A stretch of DNA of 64,000 bases from Candidatus Nanopelagicales bacterium (GCA_037045355.1 JBAOHO010000014.1:220488-284487); one strand, 5' to 3'. Numbered from the stretch's first letter, positions 29,227-38,824 are shown. Made by a program: numbers and translations. Notes: generated by a model from the letters alone, not told the origin.

Positions 29227-30162
29227 GTGCGACTCCTCTTCGCGGGGACACCGGAACCAGCCGTGCCCGCACTGCAGCGTCTGCTGGCGTCGCGGCACGA
29301 TGTCGTCGCCGTGCTCACCAGACCCGATGCACCGGTGGGCCGTGGTCGGCGTCTGGCCCGATCTGAGGTCGCCCGCGTCGCCGATGAGGCCGGAATCCCC
29401 GTGTTGCAGCCGTCGGGGCTGCGAGACCCCGCGGCCTTGACCACGATCCGGGACCTGAAGGTCGATGCCTGTCCGATCGTCGCCTACGGCAATCTGATCC
29501 CGAGCCCACTGCTGTCTGCGCTGCCACACGGATGGATCAACCTGCACTTCTCGCTACTGCCGGCGTGGCGAGGGGCAGCGCCGGTGCAACATGCGATCTG
29601 GCACGGTGATGATCTCACCGGTGCCACCACGTTCCTGCTGGACGAAGGGATGGACACCGGGCCCGTCTTCGGCACGGTGACGGAACCGGTGCACCCGCGC
29701 GACACCGCAGGTGATCTGTTGGCCCGGCTGGCGGTCTCAGGAGCCGAGCTACTCGCCGTCACCCTCGATGCGGTGGAGTCCGGCGACGTTGTCGCTGTCC
29801 CGCAAGGCGACGACGGGGCCAGCCTGGCTCCCAAGATCACTTCGGAGGACGCTCGGGTCGCCTGGCAGCAGCCAAGCCTTGCGGTGGACCGCCAGATCCG
29901 GGCGTTCACTCCCGCGCCAGGTGCCTGGACCACGCTGCGGGACATCCGGGTCAAGATCGCTCCGGTGCTCCCCGTACCCGGTCATGAGGATCTGGACGCG
30001 GTTCCCGGGCAACTGCGCGAGTCCGGCCGCAAAACGTGGCTCGTCGCCACCGGGTCGGGCGCGGTGCAACTCACGGACGTCCAACCGGCGGGCAAACGCA
30101 GCATGCCTGCCGCCGACTGGTTGCGAGGGCTGCGGCCCGGTGCGGGCGAGACATTCCGTTGA
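29227..30162 (+). CDS. fmt: Methionyl-tRNA formyltransferase
   Basis: A 311-residue enzyme that formylates Met-tRNA using 10-formyl-tetrahydrofolate. The N-terminal Rossmann domain starts LLFAGTPEPAVPALQRLLAS. The catalytic part has NLHFSLLPAWRGAAPVQHAI with the SLLP-RGAAP signature, and TGATTFLLDEGMDTGPVF. The C-terminal OB-like domain has the segment IRAFTPAPGAWT. GTG at 29227. Its last bases overlap the likely TTG start of rsmB in a duplicated stretch. Confidence 0.95.
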   Translation: MRLLFAGTPEPAVPALQRLLASRHDVVAVLTRPDAPVGRGRRLARSEVARVADEAGIPVLQPSGLRDPAALTTIRDLKVDACPIVAYGNLIPSPLLSALPHGWINLHFSLLPAWRGAAPVQHAIWHGDDLTGATTFLLDEGMDTGPVFGTVTEPVHPRDTAGDLLARLAVSGAELLAVTLDAVESGDVVAVPQGDDGASLAPKITSEDARVAWQQPSLAVDRQIRAFTPAPGAWTTLRDIRVKIAPVLPVPGHEDLDAVPGQLRESGRKTWLVATGSGAVQLTDVQPAGKRSMPAADWLRGLRPGAGETFR

Positions 30163-30200
30163 CGCCTCCCCACCAGCCGTTGACGCCTCCCCACCAGCCG
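30159..30200. repeat. 21-bp exact tandem duplication at the fmt/rsmB junction
   Basis: The unit TTGACGCCTCCCCACCAGCC plus G occurs twice in a row, at 30159-30179 and 30180-30200. It includes the fmt stop codon and both possible TTG starts of rsmB, so it adds seven codons in frame to the rsmB N-terminus. Confidence 0.9.
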
Positions 30201-31618
30201 CGCGAGGCAACTGCTCGCGACATCGCCCTTGAGGTCCTCATCGCTGTCAGCACAGAGAACGCCTACGCCAATCTCCTGCTGAGCCAGCTCCTGCGGCGGC
30301 ATCGCACCGATCGCCGTGACTCAGCTCTGGCGACGGAGCTGGTGTTCGGGACTCTGCGGTTGCAGGGAAGATACGACGCGGTCATTGCCGCCTGCTCCAC
30401 ACGTCCGCTGGAGCGCATCGACCCAGTGGTCCGCGACGCCTTGCGCCTCGGGTCGCATCAGATCCTCGACATGGCGACCCCGGCCTACGCTGCCGTGTCG
30501 GCGACCGTCGACCAGGTGCGCAGACGCCGAGGTCCGGGAGCTGCGAAGTTCGCGAATGCGATACTGCGCGCGGTTGCTCGCCGATCCTGGCCGGAGTGGC
30601 TCGCGGAAATCGCGCCGTTCCCTGAGCAAGCGGTCGGTGAGATCGTCGGTTCGTCCCTCTCCGGTCAGGCCGCCGTTTCTTCCGTGCAGTTGGAGGGCCG
30701 GCAGTCGGAGGAGCTGCTGCCGCGCTGGGAGGTCGAGTTCTCGCATCCCGTCTGGATCATCAGGTCCTTGCTTGACGCCCTCGACAAGCAGCGGGCAAGG
30801 GACGAGATCGAGGCTTTGTTGCAGCGCAACAATGAGCCCGCCCGTCACTCTGGTTGCCAGGCCCACCCGGATCTCCGCACGAGAACTCACCATCCGCAAC
30901 CGGAGGGGAGACCGGCCGATGGTCCCCCTGGGCGGTTCGGGTGGCCGGTGACCCGGGTCGGTTCGCGGCCGTGCGCGATCATCGGGCCGCTGTACAGGAT
31001 GAAGGCAGTCAGTTGATGGCCTTGGCCGTGTCCCGGCTCGACACTCCGCCCGGCGACTGGCTGGATCTGTGTGCCGGGCCCGGTGGCAAGACAGCGGACC
31101 TCGCGGGACCGGCTGCCTCGATGGGTGCGACCCTGACGGCCGTCGAGCAGCATCCTCATCGTGCCGATCTGATTCGTCAGACAGTCGCCGGCGGTCCTCC
31201 GGTGGACGTGCGGACGGGGGACGCGCTGGAGGTTGGACCGCAGCGGTACTCGAGGATCCTGCTCGACGCCCCATGCACCGGATTGGGTGCGCTGCGCCGC
31301 CGCCCGGAGCTGCGGTGGCGCCGCACGCCTGCGGACCTGCCTCAACTGCGTGCCAGCCAATTGGCCCTGTTGGCTCGAGCGGTCGACCTGCTGGTGCCAG
31401 GGGGATGCCTCGCTTACGTGACCTGTTCCCCACATGTGGCGGAAACCCATGACATCGTCAGCGCAGTCCGCAGACGGCACCCCGACCTCCAACAGGTACC
31501 GGCCGCGCATCTGTTGCCAGAGGTCGCTGACTGCGCCGTCGGGGATTTCGTGCAGCTGTGGCCACATCGCCATGACACCGACGCGATGTTCCTCGCGGTA
31601 CTGCGCCGGCCGATGTGA
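30159..31618 (+). CDS. rsmB: 16S rRNA (cytosine-967-C5) methyltransferase, two frameshifts in this sequence
   Basis: The reconstructed protein is ~485 residues. The N-terminal NusB-like domain (~15-165) has TARDIALEVLIAVSTENAYA and RRDSALATELVFGTLR. The C-terminal SAM-dependent domain has WLDLCAGPGGKTADLAG, LLDAPCTGLGALRRRPE and the catalytic Cys in YVTCSPHVAET. Two surplus bases displace the frame: a C near 30838-30840 (between NNEP and VTLVARPTRIS) and a G near 30904 (before ETGRWSPWAVRV). TTG at 30159 (overlapping the fmt stop) or 30180 are the candidate starts. The gene methylates 16S rRNA C967. Confidence 0.88.
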
Positions 31619-31769
31619 ACCCCGGCCACCGCTGTCGGCAGACGCATCCCGTGCCGGCAGGTCAGGGCCAGTGACCGCGGAGCAGTGGCCAGCGCCGGCA
31701 GATCAGAAGTGGGTGTGGTCGGACGCAGACTTCATCGGCCGTAGCCGTAGCCGTAGCCGAACCCGAACC

Positions 31770-31797
31770 CCACCCGGATCCGGCTTGGTCCGGGTGG
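31770..31797. terminator. Hairpin between convergent genes, probable bidirectional terminator
   Basis: CCACCCGGA (31770-31778) pairs perfectly with TCCGGGTGG (31789-31797) around a 10-base loop. It lies between the stops of rsmB and the convergent HNH gene. There is no T-run, so intrinsic termination would be of the U-tract-less type seen in high-GC bacteria. Three GTAGCC units precede it (31741-31757). Confidence 0.5.
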
Positions 31798-31801
31798 CTG
31801 G

Positions 31802-33754
31802 TCAGGTTCGCAGGGGGTGTTCGGGGATGTCGTGGTGGGTGATGCCGGTGGGGGTGGCCCAGGTCCAGCCGCTGGGGCTGTCGCCGTCGGGGGTGTGACC
31901 GTCGGGGCTGTGACCGTAGGGGCGGTCGCTGTCGGGGCTGTGACCGTGGGGGCCGTTGTTGGTCAGTTTCCAATGTCTGTGTGTTTTGAGGTTGTGGTGG
32001 CGCCTGCAAACGGGTCCGAGATTGTCTGCTGTGGTGTCGCCGTCGGGCCAGGGCACGGTGTGGTCGAGGTCGCAGCGGTGCGCGGGGGCGCGGCAGCCGG
32101 GCATGCGGCAGTACGGTTCACGGGCTCGGATCAGCCGCGCCAACGCCGCGGATGGGGTGTAGGTCCGCGCGCTGGTGGCGGTGACGTGTGCGGTGGTGGG
32201 TTCGGTGATCCACCACCGCCATTTGCGGTCCGCGGCCAGTTCGCGGGCGATCTCGGCGGGGATCGGTCCGCAGCCGGGGATCTCACCAGCGTGGTCGGCC
32301 AGGGCGAGCAAGGTGGCGGCGTCGATGACCACCGCGACCTCCCCTCGCCCCGGGGTCACCCGCGGCGGGCGGGAACCCGACCAGAACCAGAACCAGAGCC
32401 CGGGCCTGAACCCGGGCCCGAACCGAGCCTGAGGTCGCGTCGCAGCCTGAGCCCGGGCCTGAACCCGGGCCCGAGTCCGGCCCTGGGGCTGAGTCGGGGT
32501 TCGAGGCTGGCTGCGGCGGTGCGCCTGACGCCTCCCCGTCGACCGCCCCCGGGCCTGAATCGCAGCCCGAGCCCAGATCAGAGCCCGATCCTGAGGCGGG
32601 GTCCGGGTCTGACGGTGGCGGCGCGACCGCCGTCTCTGCGTCCCCCGCGCTTGAGTCTGGGCCTGAGCCGAACCCGAGTCGCAGCCCGATCCCGACCCTG
32701 ACTTCGGGCCTGACACGGCGGTCGCGCGACTGGCTGCCTGGTCGAGGAGCAGGTCGGTGAACACGTCGGCGCGTTTGTGGTCCGCGGTGCGGTCATCGTC
32801 GGGGTCGGTGAGGTGGTGGGCGAGGTCGTGCAGGCGGTCCATGATGCGTACCGCGACGTCATCGGGGAGGTCCGCGATGATCGTGCCCACGCGCCCGTCG
32901 CGGGTCATGGTGACCCGCCGCCCCGTCTTCGCGCGTTGGCGGGTCGCGCGGAGATCCACGTGCAGTGACGCGGCGATGCGGGTCAGGCACTGGCGGACCT
33001 CCGTGATCGTCCACGCCCGCGCCCCGGTGACGTGACGAGCGCGTAGTTTCTCGATCAAGATGTCCACGACCAGGTCCGCGCGCGCGGGGGCGTCGCGGGT
33101 CAACTCGTGCAGGTCGCAGGTGACCGCGCGGGCCATGAACCCCGTGACCAGGCCCTGCTCCACCGCGGCCGACAGCGCGGGGCGCGCGATCAACGCGCGC
33201 GCGGACTGCACCCGGGTCCGCGCCCCGCGGGGGGACACGCGTAGTGCGGGGGCCAGTTCGTCGACGGCGGGGTCGACCACGGTACCCATCCGCGGGTCGT
33301 CGCGGTCCCAGTCCACAACCTGAACCGTCGCACCAGCGGCGGCGGCCACCGCCACCGTGGCCTGATGATCGATCCACGACGCCACCGCCGCCCACGCCGC
33401 GCACACCACCGTCATACACGCACACGGAGACCCCGAGCGCCCCGTGGGGCGCAGATACGACGGATGCTCCACATGAGGGTCCGGGCAGCGCCACCGCGAC
33501 TGCGGGTCCAACCCCAGCAACGCCGTCACCAAGTCTGGACCCAGCGGGACATCCAGCAACGCGCGCACCGCAGGGCGCAGCGGCGCGTCCCACCACCCCG
33601 CCTGCACCCACCCCGGCCGCGACCCCACCCACATCGCCCGCGCCGACCCCCCCGACCCCGGCAACGGCAACACCGGATCCGTGCCGGCTGCCTCCGAGGC
33701 GGGATCCGCGGGGGGTCGAGGGGGAGGGTCCCCCGACATGTCATTCGAACTCAT
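31802..33754 (-). CDS. DUF222 / 13E12-repeat family HNH endonuclease-like protein
   Basis: A 650-residue protein. The N-terminal DUF222 region (~100-330) has VDELAPALRVSPRGARTRVQ and DLHELTRDAPARADLVVDIL. A long Arg/Gln/Pro-rich low-complexity insert follows (~345-450). The C-terminus has an HNH nuclease motif: CDLDHTVPWPDGDTTADNL and CRRHHNLKTHRHW, with the CRMPGCRAP zinc-type cysteines before it. The very end has GHSPDGHTPDGDSP repeats. The family is abundant in actinobacteria, often near mobile DNA, and its function is not settled. Start ATG at 33754 lies inside a perfect SOS box, so DNA-damage control is likely. The insert may hide a frame change. Confidence 0.82.
   Translation of the reverse strand: MSSNDMSGDPPPRPPADPASEAAGTDPVLPLPGSGGSARAMWVGSRPGWVQAGWWDAPLRPAVRALLDVPLGPDLVTALLGLDPQSRWRCPDPHVEHPSYLRPTGRSGSPCACMTVVCAAWAAVASWIDHQATVAVAAAAGATVQVVDWDRDDPRMGTVVDPAVDELAPALRVSPRGARTRVQSARALIARPALSAAVEQGLVTGFMARAVTCDLHELTRDAPARADLVVDILIEKLRARHVTGARAWTITEVRQCLTRIAASLHVDLRATRQRAKTGRRVTMTRDGRVGTIIADLPDDVAVRIMDRLHDLAHHLTDPDDDRTADHKRADVFTDLLLDQAASRATAVSGPKSGSGSGCDSGSAQAQTQARGTQRRRSRRHRQTRTPPQDRALIWARAAIQARGRSTGRRQAHRRSQPRTPTQPQGRTRARVQARAQAATRPQARFGPGFRPGLWFWFWSGSRPPRVTPGRGEVAVVIDAATLLALADHAGEIPGCGPIPAEIARELAADRKWRWWITEPTTAHVTATSARTYTPSAALARLIRAREPYCRMPGCRAPAHRCDLDHTVPWPDGDTTADNLGPVCRRHHNLKTHRHWKLTNNGPHGHSPDSDRPYGHSPDGHTPDGDSPSGWTWATPTGITHHDIPEHPLRT
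32396..32474. repeat. 26-bp direct repeat in the low-complexity insert of the HNH gene
   Basis: The unit starting GAGCCCGGGCCTGAACCCGG occurs at 32396-32421 and again at 32449-32474, 53 bases apart. As 53 is not a multiple of three, the copies are read in different frames. Each copy contains CCCGGGCC palindromic cores. Confidence 0.8.
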
Positions 33755-33760
33755 GTTCGA
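33745..33760. promoter_or_regulatory. LexA operator (SOS box) over the start of the HNH gene
   Basis: TCGAACTCATGTTCGA is an exact match to the mycobacterial/actinobacterial SOS box TCGAAC-N4-GTTCGA. The symmetry extends one base further on each side (TTCGAAC/GTTCGAA, 33744-33761). The N4 and first right-hand bases hold the complement of the ATG (33752-33754), so bound LexA would cover the start codon. Members of the 13E12 family in Mycobacterium tuberculosis are also LexA-controlled. Confidence 0.82.
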
Positions 33761-33950
33761 AACCTACGCCTCGGGTCCGACACCCATCACCGCCCCGACA
33801 CGACCCGGGACACACCCGCGACCACGACACCTGTGGACAACCCCGGGCCGACAGACGCCACCCCGACCGACGCCGCCCCGGAAAGCGCCGAATCACCCAG
33901 CACCCAGACGACACTTGGGGCTTGCGCCTCCGTGGAGGTGTGGGCCACGA

Positions 33951-35022
33951 GTGGGAGTCTCTGGATTGTTCAACGATCTAGAGATGGAGCCCGCTCGTGA
34001 CCCACGAAGACATTGTGTATGACCGTCGTGTCCGTTTGATTCAGTACGCCGCCGCGTGCGGCAACGTGTCGCATGCCTGCCGGGTGTTTGGGGTGTCGCG
34101 CAAGACGTACTACCAGTGGATCAACACCGCCAGCCGGTACGGCACGTCGGGGTTGCTGCCCAAGGACCGCCGCAGGCCACATCAGCCCAATGCGATGAGC
34201 CCCGAGGAGGTGTCGACCATCCTCGCCGAAGCCATCGCGCGGCCCACGCTGGGTCCGAAGAGCCTGCTGCGCCACCTCGCGGCCCGTGGCGTGCACCGCT
34301 CCGCGTCCGGGGTGGCCAAGGTGCTGCGCCGCCACCAGCTGGGCACCGCGAAACAGCGGGTCGCGGCGTTGGCGTCACTGACCGCCGCTGAGGCCGGGCA
34401 GGTCACCGACGCCGCCGCCGAAGGCCCGTTCGGGTTTTGCCTATACGCCACCAAGCCCGGGCAGGTGGTGTCGCTGGACACGTTCTACGTCGGCCGGCTC
34501 AAAGGTGTCGGAGCGGTGTGGCAGCTGACCGCGGTCGATGTGGCCACCCGCCACGCCGTCGTGCAGATCATCGTCGGAGACAAGACCGCCGCCGTCGCTG
34601 CGGCGTTTCTGACCGACCTGAAACGGGCGCTGCGCCGCGTGGGAGTCACCATGACCGGCGTGCTGACGGACAACGGCCCCGAGTTCGTCGGACGAGCGTT
34701 CCAAGACCGCGCCGCGGCCATGGGCTTGACGCACCACCGCATCCCGCCGCGGTCTCCGAATCACAACTCCGTGTGTGAACGCTTCCACGGCACCGTGCTG
34801 CGCGAGTTCTACCGGCCCCACTTCCACCGCGGCCGCGTCGACGACACCGCACTGCTCGACAAGTCCCTGCAGACCTGGATCCACGACTACAACAACCACC
34901 GCCCCAACCACGGGGACTACATGCGCGGACGAACCCCACGCCAAGTCCGCCTGGACCTGACCCGCCGACTACGCAAGACTGCCGCCTGACAGCGAAACCA
35001 TCGCCGTCCCAGAGACACCCAA
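33951..35022 (+). mobile_element. IS481-like insertion sequence
   Basis: A single-transposase element of ~1.07 kb. The left end has GTGGGAGTCTCTGG (33951-33964) and the right end the near-complement CCAGAGACACCCAAC (35009-35023), giving an imperfect terminal inverted repeat with the exact core GTCTCTGG/CCAGAGAC. The precise ends and target duplication could not be fixed. CTAGAG occurs in direct orientation near both ends (33979; 35032). It sits between the HNH gene and rpe. Confidence 0.65.
33997..34989 (+). CDS. IS481-family DDE transposase
   Basis: A 330-residue transposase, apparently intact. The N-terminal helix-turn-helix is YAAACGNVSHACRVFGVSRK. The catalytic core has the three acidic residues: Asp in VVSLDTFYVG, Asp in VLTDNGPEFVG and Glu in NHNSVCERFHGTVLREF. 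The C-terminus ends DYNNHRPNHGDYMRGRTP, typical of IS481 and IS3-like integrase cores. The start is GTG at 33997; GGAG at 33986-33989 is a weak ribosome-binding site. No frameshift is needed for expression, unlike IS3 elements. The element could therefore be active. Confidence 0.88.
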   Translation: MTHEDIVYDRRVRLIQYAAACGNVSHACRVFGVSRKTYYQWINTASRYGTSGLLPKDRRRPHQPNAMSPEEVSTILAEAIARPTLGPKSLLRHLAARGVHRSASGVAKVLRRHQLGTAKQRVAALASLTAAEAGQVTDAAAEGPFGFCLYATKPGQVVSLDTFYVGRLKGVGAVWQLTAVDVATRHAVVQIIVGDKTAAVAAAFLTDLKRALRRVGVTMTGVLTDNGPEFVGRAFQDRAAAMGLTHHRIPPRSPNHNSVCERFHGTVLREFYRPHFHRGRVDDTALLDKSLQTWIHDYNNHRPNHGDYMRGRTPRQVRLDLTRRLRKTAA

Positions 35023-35060
35023 CTGTAACAACTAGAGGGACAGTCCAGCCCCAACTCCCG

Positions 35061-35077
35061 GCCACCGTCTGGGTGGC
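35061..35077. terminator. Small hairpin downstream of the insertion sequence
   Basis: GCCACC-GTCTG-GGTGGC is a perfect 6-bp stem with a 5-base loop, about 70 bases after the transposase stop and without a T-run. It may end transcription from the element before rpe. Confidence 0.3.
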
Positions 35078-35174
35078 TGAGGGATTACGGCGAGAACCAG
35101 ATCCGCAGCAACCTCACGGCCCTCTAATCCACGCGACCATCGCCATTGGCTCGCGGGCCGTCCAGCGCACCCCC

Positions 35175-35180
35175 TAACCT
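35175..35180 (+). promoter_or_regulatory. -10 box for rpe-rib transcription
   Basis: TAACCT fits the TANNNT pattern and ends 8 bases before the rpe GTG, so the message would have almost no leader. GAGGG between them is too close to the start to be a normal ribosome-binding site. Confidence 0.4.
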
Positions 35181-35188
35181 GAGGGATC

Positions 35189-35854
35189 GTGACCGTCCAG
35201 ATCTCCCCCAGCATCCTGTCGAGCGATTTCGCGGCGTTGGCCGCTGAGTGTGGTCGGGTCTCGTCGGCCGACTGGCTGCATGTCGATGTGATGGACAACC
35301 ATTTCGTGCCGAACCTCACCTTGGGGCTGCCCGTCGTGGCGGCGCTGCTGCCGCATGTGTCCACCCCGGTGGACTGCCACCTCATGATCGACGACCCCGA
35401 TCGTTGGGCACCGGCCTATGCGGACGTGGGCGCCGGTTCGGTCACTTTCCATGCTGAGGCCGCGCATGCACCGATCCGACTGGCCCGCGAGATACGGGCG
35501 TTGGGTGCGCGCGTTGGCTTGGGGTTGAAACCCGCCACCCCGGTCGAGCCGTATGCCGACCTCCTGTCCGAGATCGACATGTTGCTGGTCATGACCGTCG
35601 AACCGGGGTTCGGTGGCCAGAAGTTCCTGGATGTCGTCGTGCCCAAGATCCGACGTGCGCGAGAACTGATCGCAGCCAGCGGGACGCAGGTGTGGCTCCA
35701 GGTCGACGGAGGCGTCGACGAGGACACCATCGGGACGTGTGCTGAGGCCGGGGCCGATGTGTTCGTCGCCGGGAGCGCGGTGTTTGGCGCCGAGGATCCC
35801 GATCGGATGGTTCGGCATCTGCGGGAATTGGCCGAACATGCGAGTTCCCAGTGA
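35189..35854 (+). CDS. rpe: Ribulose-phosphate 3-epimerase
   Basis: A 221-residue TIM-barrel metalloenzyme interconverting ribulose-5-phosphate and xylulose-5-phosphate. Motifs: [31 protein letters not shown] with the metal-binding His and catalytic Asp, [22 protein letters not shown], and VDGGVDEDT. Its substrate ribulose-5-phosphate is also the substrate of RibB, which fits its place at the head of the riboflavin genes. GTG at 35189. The stop overlaps the ribD start (GTGA). Confidence 0.96.
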   Translation: MTVQISPSILSSDFAALAAECGRVSSADWLHVDVMDNHFVPNLTLGLPVVAALLPHVSTPVDCHLMIDDPDRWAPAYADVGAGSVTFHAEAAHAPIRLAREIRALGARVGLGLKPATPVEPYADLLSEIDMLLVMTVEPGFGGQKFLDVVVPKIRRARELIAASGTQVWLQVDGGVDEDTIGTCAEAGADVFVAGSAVFGAEDPDRMVRHLRELAEHASSQ

Positions 35855-36871
35855 CCAGTACGGAACCCGCGGTCGATGTGGCGATGCGTCAGGCGATCGA
35901 ACTGGCGGCGGGTACGCGTGATCCGAGCCCGAACCCCCGGGTCGGATGTGTGCTGTTGTCTCCGGACGGAGAGGTCATCGCCACGGGAGCGCACGAAGGG
36001 GCCGGCACACCTCACGCCGAGGTCATCGCTCTGGCGGTTGCCGGATCCCGCGCTCGTGGTTCGACTGCCGTCGTCACACTCGAACCGTGCAACCACACCG
36101 GCCGTACCGGGCCGTGTTCCGAAGCCCTGATCGCCGCCGGGGTCGCCCGGGTCGTCTTCGGGCAGTCCGATCCGAATCCGGAAGCAGCGGGTGGCGCGGA
36201 CAGGCTGCGTGCCGCGGGCGTCACCGTCACCGGAGGGCTGCGCGAGAAAGAAGCCGCCGACCTGAATCGAATCTGGAGTTTCGCGATGGCTCAGCAGCGG
36301 CCGGAAATCACCTGGAAGATCGCCGCGACGCTGGATGGGAAGGTGGCCGCTCCCGACGGCACAAGTCGTTGGATCACCGGCGATGCAGCGCGCGAACAGG
36401 TCCACGAACTGCGGGCCGGACACCGACGCAGTCCTGGTCGGAACAACCACAGTGCTGACGGATGATCCGGAACTGACCGCCCGCACGGGGTCGGTCGTCG
36501 GACAGCCGTGGCGGGTGGTGATGGGCCAGCGGTCCGTGCCGGCGGGAGCGCGGGTTCGGCTGGCAGATCCCACGGATCGGTTCTGGCAGATTCCGAGCCG
36601 GGACCCGGTCTTCGCCGCCGAGCAGATGGCCCGACGAGGGATTCACACTGTGCTGCTCGAGGGAGGGCCGGCGCTCGCGGGATCGTTCCTGCGAGCGGGT
36701 CTCATCGATCGCATCATCTGGTACACGGCACCGGCTCTCCTCGGGGCTGGTCAACCGGCAGTGGCTGATCTGGGGGTCGGTTCCATGGCCGGAATCGTGC
36801 GCCTGGAACTACTCGATGTGCTGCGTGTGGGCGATGATGTCCGTATCGACCTGCGCCCCTCGGGTGCCTGA
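35851..36871 (+). CDS. ribD: Riboflavin deaminase/reductase, frameshifted in this sequence
   Basis: The reconstructed protein is ~339 residues with two domains. The N-terminal zinc deaminase has [19 protein letters not shown] (HAE) and [13 protein letters not shown]. The C-terminal reductase has [28 protein letters not shown] and [16 protein letters not shown]. One surplus base near 36413-36418 (CGGGCCGGAC) shifts the frame between HELRA and [12 protein letters not shown]. The enzyme performs steps two and three of riboflavin synthesis. GTG at 35851 overlaps the rpe stop. Confidence 0.93.
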
Positions 36872-36883
36872 GTGGAGGCAGTC

Positions 36884-37495
36884 ATGTTCACCGGCATCGT
36901 CGAAGAGGTGGGTCGTATCGCGCGGATCGAACCCGTCGCCGATGATGCGGCGCGCTTGGCCATCACCGCTGACACGACGTTGGCGGGAACCGGTCCCGGT
37001 GATTCGATCGCGGTCAACGGAGTATGCCTGACGGTGGCCGACCTGCAGGCCACCGGATTCGTCGCTGACGTCATGCCAGAGACTATGCGCCGCACGACAT
37101 TGGGTGACCTGACACCGGGAACTGCGGTCAACCTCGAACGTGCCGTCACCCCTGCGACCAGGCTGGGTGGCCACATCGTGCAGGGTCACATCGATGTCGT
37201 CGGGAGGATCGCCGAGCGCAGGCCGGACGGCGACTTCGACGAGGTCGTGATCGACCTGCCGCTGGAGTTCGCGCGCTATGTCGCGGAGAAGGGCTCGATC
37301 GGTGTTGATGGGGTGTCGCTCACGGTCGCTGGAGTTGGAGACGACGATGGCCGACACTGGTTCTCGGTGGCGCTGATCCCCACCACTCTCAGCCACACCA
37401 CACTGGGGACCCTCGCCGAAGGGGACAGCGTGAATCTGGAGGTCGACGTGATCGCCAAGTACGTCGAGCGGATGATGTCCGCGGGCGACCGGTGA
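36884..37495 (+). CDS. ribE: Riboflavin synthase alpha chain
   Basis: A 203-residue enzyme made of two similar beta-barrels, each binding lumazine. The first barrel starts [17 protein letters not shown] and has [11 protein letters not shown]; the second has [14 protein letters not shown] and [15 protein letters not shown] at 36884 is chosen because MFTGIVEE is the near-universal start and GGAGG lies 6 bases before it; an in-frame GTG at 36872 is less likely. The stop overlaps ribBA (GTGA). Confidence 0.96.
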   Translation: MFTGIVEEVGRIARIEPVADDAARLAITADTTLAGTGPGDSIAVNGVCLTVADLQATGFVADVMPETMRRTTLGDLTPGTAVNLERAVTPATRLGGHIVQGHIDVVGRIAERRPDGDFDEVVIDLPLEFARYVAEKGSIGVDGVSLTVAGVGDDDGRHWFSVALIPTTLSHTTLGTLAEGDSVNLEVDVIAKYVERMMSAGDR

Positions 37496-38817
37496 TCCCG
37501 GCCGATCGGCTCCTGGCCGACGATGACACCCCCGACCCTCCGGCCCGGCCCGATCGCCAACCCGCCGAGCCCGCCGAGCCCGCCCACGTACGGCTCGACC
37601 CCGTGCCTGCCGCCGTCGAGGCAATCGCCGCGGGCAGGGCGGTCGTCGTGGTCGATGATGCCGACCGGGAGAACGAGGGCGACCTGGTGTTCGCGGCCGG
37701 TAAGGCCACCGCCGACTTGGTCGGCTTCATGATCCGCTACACGTCGGGCGTGATCTGCGTCCCGATGCCCGGGGAGCGGCTCGACCGCCTGGACCTGCCT
37801 CCGATGACCTCCGTCAACGAAGATCGCAAACAGACCGCCTACTCGGTCTCCGTTGATGCCCGCGATGGTGTGACCACCGGGATCTCCGCGACCGACCGGG
37901 CGCACACCATCCGGGTACTCGCCGACAGCGCCACGGAACCCTGGGAGTTGACCCGGCCCGGCCATGTTTTCCCGTTGCGTGCGGTCCCTGGGGGAGTGTT
38001 GCGCCGAGCCGGCCACACTGAAGCGGCCGTCGAACTGGCCCGGCTGGGCGGGCTGTCCCCGGCGGGGGCGATCTGTGAACTCGTCAACGATGACGGTTCC
38101 ATGATGAGGGCGCCGGACTGCCGGAAGTTCGCGGACGACCACGACCTGCTGATGATCTCCATCGCTGATCTCATCGCTCATGTGCGCCGCACCGAGTCGC
38201 AGATCGAGCGGGTCGTGGAGACGCCACTTCCCACGTGGTACGGGGAGTTCCGTGCCGTCGGCTACCGCTCGACGATCGACAATCAGGAGCACGTCGCACT
38301 CGTCGCCGGCGATATCGGTGACGGTCGCGACATCCTGGTCCGAGTGCACTCGGAATGCCTCACCGGCGACGCTTTGGGTTCCATGCGGTGCGACTGCGGT
38401 CCGCAGTTGCACGCAGCTCTCGAGCAGGTGGCGGACGAGGGTCGTGGCGTGGTGCTCTACCTGCGAGGCCACGAGGGACGCGGGATCGGGCTGCTCCACA
38501 AGCTGGCCGCCTACCGGCTGCAGGACGCCGGTAGGGACACAGTGGATGCCAATCTCGACCTCGGTCTGCCGGCTGACGCCCGCGAGTACGGCACGGGTGC
38601 GCAGATTCTGGCGGACTTGGGCGTGCGCACGCTGCGGCTGCTCACGAACAACCCGGCCAAGCGGGCCGGTCTCGAGGGCTATGGTCTGAGCATCGTGGAA
38701 CGTATCCCGCTCCTCGTCGGCCAGACCGATCAGAACCGCGGCTATCTGCGCACCAAGGCGGAGCGGATGGGGCACGATCTGGGGCAGCTGCCGCCAGGGA
38801 TGTCGAGCGAATGGTGA
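37492..38817 (+). CDS. ribBA: Bifunctional DHBP synthase / GTP cyclohydrolase II
   Basis: A 441-residue fusion that makes both riboflavin precursors. The N-terminal ~30 residues are a Pro/Asp-rich extension. RibB (~35-235) has [19 protein letters not shown] and [21 protein letters not shown] with TEAAVEL. RibA (~240-440) has the zinc motif [34 protein letters not shown] and [18 protein letters not shown]. Both active sites look complete. GTG at 37492 overlaps the ribE stop. ribH follows after 7 bases. Confidence 0.96.
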   Translation: MIPADRLLADDDTPDPPARPDRQPAEPAEPAHVRLDPVPAAVEAIAAGRAVVVVDDADRENEGDLVFAAGKATADLVGFMIRYTSGVICVPMPGERLDRLDLPPMTSVNEDRKQTAYSVSVDARDGVTTGISATDRAHTIRVLADSATEPWELTRPGHVFPLRAVPGGVLRRAGHTEAAVELARLGGLSPAGAICELVNDDGSMMRAPDCRKFADDHDLLMISIADLIAHVRRTESQIERVVETPLPTWYGEFRAVGYRSTIDNQEHVALVAGDIGDGRDILVRVHSECLTGDALGSMRCDCGPQLHAALEQVADEGRGVVLYLRGHEGRGIGLLHKLAAYRLQDAGRDTVDANLDLGLPADAREYGTGAQILADLGVRTLRLLTNNPAKRAGLEGYGLSIVERIPLLVGQTDQNRGYLRTKAERMGHDLGQLPPGMSSEW

Positions 38818-38824
38818 AGCGGAC

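Noticed and set aside
33755..33996. Extra small gene between the HNH gene and the transposase
   Set aside because: Open frames there encode only Pro/Thr/Arg low-complexity peptides without a start signal; I see only the left end of the insertion sequence.
34990..35188. FMN riboswitch in front of rpe-rib genes
   Set aside because: The conserved FMN-aptamer sequences are absent; only a short hairpin and a -10 box are seen.
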